Shown piece by piece: positions 4,536-6,255 of a stretch of 6,255 bases of DNA (the stretch's first letter is position 1; every line of letters starts with the position of its first letter). The DNA lies in NCBI GenBank assembly GCA_029573975.1, contig JAKQBU010000090.1:1-6255 (forward strand). Reading direction: 5' to 3'. The stretch is from Planctomycetota bacterium. GTDB lineage: Bacteria > Planctomycetota > Phycisphaerae > Sedimentisphaerales > SM23-30. A model generated the notes under the pieces. It had not been told where the DNA came from, made no database searches, and worked only from the letters and a program-made list of their open reading frames with translations. The translations under genes and the position numbers were made by a program.

Positions 4536-6255
4536 CAAGAAAAATCCCCTCAAGATATTCTGGACCCTCCTGATTTTTGTCCTGCTCCTGGCGGTAGTGG
4601 CAGGCTTATTCTGGTTCTGGCTCAAGCCTTCCCAGCTTTCCAGTCCCGATGTAGCCGCCGCTGCGTACAAGGTCAGCCGGGGCGATCTGGTGGTCCGTGT
4701 CACCGAAAGCGGCAATATCAAGGCCCTCAATGCCGCCGATATCAAGTCGGAGGTGGAAGGCCAGACCACCATCATCAGCATCGTGGAGGAAGGGACCATC
4801 ATCACCCCGGAAGATGTGGCCGGCGGCAAGGTGCTGGTGGAGCTGGATTCCTCCGAAATCAAGGAACGGCTCACCCAGCAGGAAATCACCTTCGCCTCCG
4901 CCGAGGCCAGTTTCACCGAAGCCAAAGAATCGTATGAAATTCAGATCAAACAGAACGAAAGCGATATCAAGGCCGCCGAGCTGAAAGTCAAGTTTGCCCG
5001 CATGGATCTGGAAAAGTACCTGGGGGAAACCGTGGTCGCCCGACTGATTGATGCCTATCAGCAGAACCATGCCGTCCAGATCGACATCGCCTCCCTTTTG
5101 CAGGATCCCAACCAGTTGGGAGGCGGTGCCAAACAGAGCATCCGCGAACTGGAGGCCGATATCGGCCTCAAACAGGCCGAACTCATCCAGGCAGAGGAAC
5201 GCCTGACCTGGACGAAAAAGCTAAATGAAAAAGAATATGTCTCCAAGGATGAATTAAAAAGTGACGAGCTTACCGTGGAACGTAGAAAAATCGACCTGGA
5301 GAAATCTCTGACTTCCCGCCAGTTGTTCCAGCAGTATGATTTTGCCAAACAGACCGAAAAACTGTTCAGCGATTATCTGGAATCGCTGCGGGAGATGGAA
5401 CGGCGGGAGGCGGAAGCCCGTTCCCGGCTGGCCCAGGCCGAGGCCCGCCTGAAAAGCAATCAGGCCACCTACCAGCTCCAGAAAGAGCGGCTCGAAAAAC
5501 TCCAGAAACAACTGGCCGCCTGTATCATCAGAGCCCCGTCCCCCGGCATGGTGGTGTATGAATCCGACAGCAATCCCTTCGGCGGCTCCCGCACCCTCAT
5601 TGAACCGGGGGCCACCATTCGCGAACGGCAGAAAATCATGTCCCTGCCCAATACCGCCGAGATGGGCCTGGAGGTCAAGGTGCATGAAACCTGGATGGCC
5701 CAGGTCCGTCCCGGCCAGTTCGCCCGGATTACCGTCGATGCCTTTCCCAATCAGCAGTTCACCGGCAAGGTGCTCAAAATAGCCATGGTGCCCGACCAGC
5801 AGAATTTTTTTCTGAATCCCGACCTGAAAGTCTATGCCACGGAATTGAGCATTGACGGCCGGCACGATTTCCTCAAAACGGGCATGTCCGCCAAGGTCGA
5901 GATCATCGTTCAGGAACTGCCGGATGTGATCTATGTACCGGTGCAGGCCGTTGCCAACCGGGACGGAAAAAAATGGTGTTTTCTGGCGGAGGGCAAAGAG
6001 GTAAAGCCCCGGGAAGTCAAAGCCGGCGCCTTTAACGAAAACTTCATCCAGATTATCGAAGGCCTGGAACCGGGCCAGGTCATCTCCCTGGCTCCCCCGG
6101 AACTGGCGGAAACCCCCGCCGCCGATTCCGGCAAAAAAATGCCCGAAAAAGGCCCCGCCCCCGCCGAAGCCGCCCCACCGTCCGGCCCCATGCCGCAGGG
6201 TCAGCCCCCCGCGGGACAGACTCCGCCTCCCGGCCCGGCTGGCCCGCCGCCGCCG
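4525..6255 (+). CDS. Periplasmic adaptor (membrane-fusion protein) of a MacA/HlyD-type efflux system, 3' end beyond the window
   Basis: The frame from the ATG at 4525 is open for 577 codons to the right edge with no stop, so the C-terminus is missing. The protein links an inner-membrane pump to the TolC-like channel encoded just upstream. A short basic start (NNKKN) and one membrane helix (about residues 11-32) anchor it with no cleavable signal. The first half of the lipoyl domain is at about 70-116 (IVEEGTII, then GGKVLVELDSSEI). A long charged region rich in Glu, Gln, Lys and Ala (about 117-332) should form a coiled-coil helical hairpin. The second lipoyl half is at about 333-375 (CIIRAPSPGMVVY). 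Then come the beta-barrel (about 376-460, VRPGQFARITVDAFP and LKTGMSAKVEIIV) and a membrane-proximal domain (about 466-526, YVPVQAV and IEGLEPGQVIS). From about 527 the sequence becomes a Pro/Gly/Ala-rich, probably disordered tail. The hairpin is long for a MacA. The family does not reveal the substrate; ABC-type partnership is inferred from MacA likeness. Confidence 0.93.
   Translation, partial: MANNKKNPLKIFWTLLIFVLLLAVVAGLFWFWLKPSQLSSPDVAAAAYKVSRGDLVVRVTESGNIKALNAADIKSEVEGQTTIISIVEEGTIITPEDVAGGKVLVELDSSEIKERLTQQEITFASAEASFTEAKESYEIQIKQNESDIKAAELKVKFARMDLEKYLGETVVARLIDAYQQNHAVQIDIASLLQDPNQLGGGAKQSIRELEADIGLKQAELIQAEERLTWTKKLNEKEYVSKDELKSDELTVERRKIDLEKSLTSRQLFQQYDFAKQTEKLFSDYLESLREMERREAEARSRLAQAEARLKSNQATYQLQKERLEKLQKQLAACIIRAPSPGMVVYESDSNPFGGSRTLIEPGATIRERQKIMSLPNTAEMGLEVKVHETWMAQVRPGQFARITVDAFPNQQFTGKVLKIAMVPDQQNFFLNPDLKVYATELSIDGRHDFLKTGMSAKVEIIVQELPDVIYVPVQAVANRDGKKWCFLAEGKEVKPREVKAGAFNENFIQIIEGLEPGQVISLAPPELAETPAADSGKKMPEKGPAPAEAAPPSGPMPQGQPPAGQTPPPGPAGPPPP

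Noticed and set aside
4458..5070. Overlapping minus-strand open frames across the start of the adaptor gene
   Set aside because: They are shadows of the plus-strand adaptor, which has an uninterrupted frame with clear domain motifs; the antisense translations are low-complexity, Ser- or Gly-rich.
5254..5865. Minus-strand 203-codon open frame inside the adaptor gene
   Set aside because: It is antisense to the lipoyl and beta-barrel coding region, Gly/His/Phe-rich, with no domain; typical complement-strand artefact.

Overview
The window comes from a Gram-negative bacterium with a GC-rich backbone. The two efflux genes and the transketolase gene look clearly GC-rich, while the first gene is about 38% GC by hand count over bases 1-540. 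The outer-membrane lipoprotein and the tripartite-efflux adaptor establish a double-membrane envelope. The style of these two proteins resembles what I remember from Planctomycetota, class Phycisphaerae: a post-lipobox EVYQIIDEKWQDHF segment in the TolC-like protein, a FARMDLEKYL segment in the adaptor, and a Pro/Gly-rich adaptor tail. That assignment is an inference from memory and was not tested.

Layout. (1) Bases 3-584, plus strand: the 3' end of an AT-rich gene for a polytopic membrane protein, probably the C-terminal part of a GT39/ArnT-like (GT-C) glycosyltransferase. (2) Bases 576-607: a perfect 12-bp hairpin that overlaps the stop codon of gene 1. Its T-rich tract lies on the minus strand, so it mainly terminates the convergent transketolase transcript. 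(3) Bases 639-2603, minus strand: a complete single-chain transketolase of the animal-like type, with an unusual seven-cysteine insertion in the linker between the PP and Pyr domains. (4) Bases 2604-2924: a divergent intergenic region of about 320 bp and about 40% GC, holding weak promoter candidates and three short dyads but no convincing gene. (5) Bases 2925-4535, plus strand: a TolC/OprM-type outer-membrane lipoprotein. (6) Bases 4525 to the right edge, plus strand: a MacA/HlyD-type periplasmic adaptor that overlaps the previous gene by 11 bp. It stays open for 577 codons and runs out of the window.

Genes 5 and 6 form the start of an efflux operon. The adaptor is anchored in the inner membrane and its long helical hairpin should meet the TolC-like channel. 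An inner-membrane pump, probably a MacB-type ABC transporter, is expected just beyond the right edge, but that is inference. Transketolase is a housekeeping pentose-phosphate/carbon-rearrangement enzyme with its own promoter and terminator, and it has no evident functional link to the efflux genes. I see no CRISPR array, insertion sequence, tRNA or rRNA. I do not see a convincing undescribed multi-gene system; the most distinctive item is the cysteine cluster in the transketolase linker.
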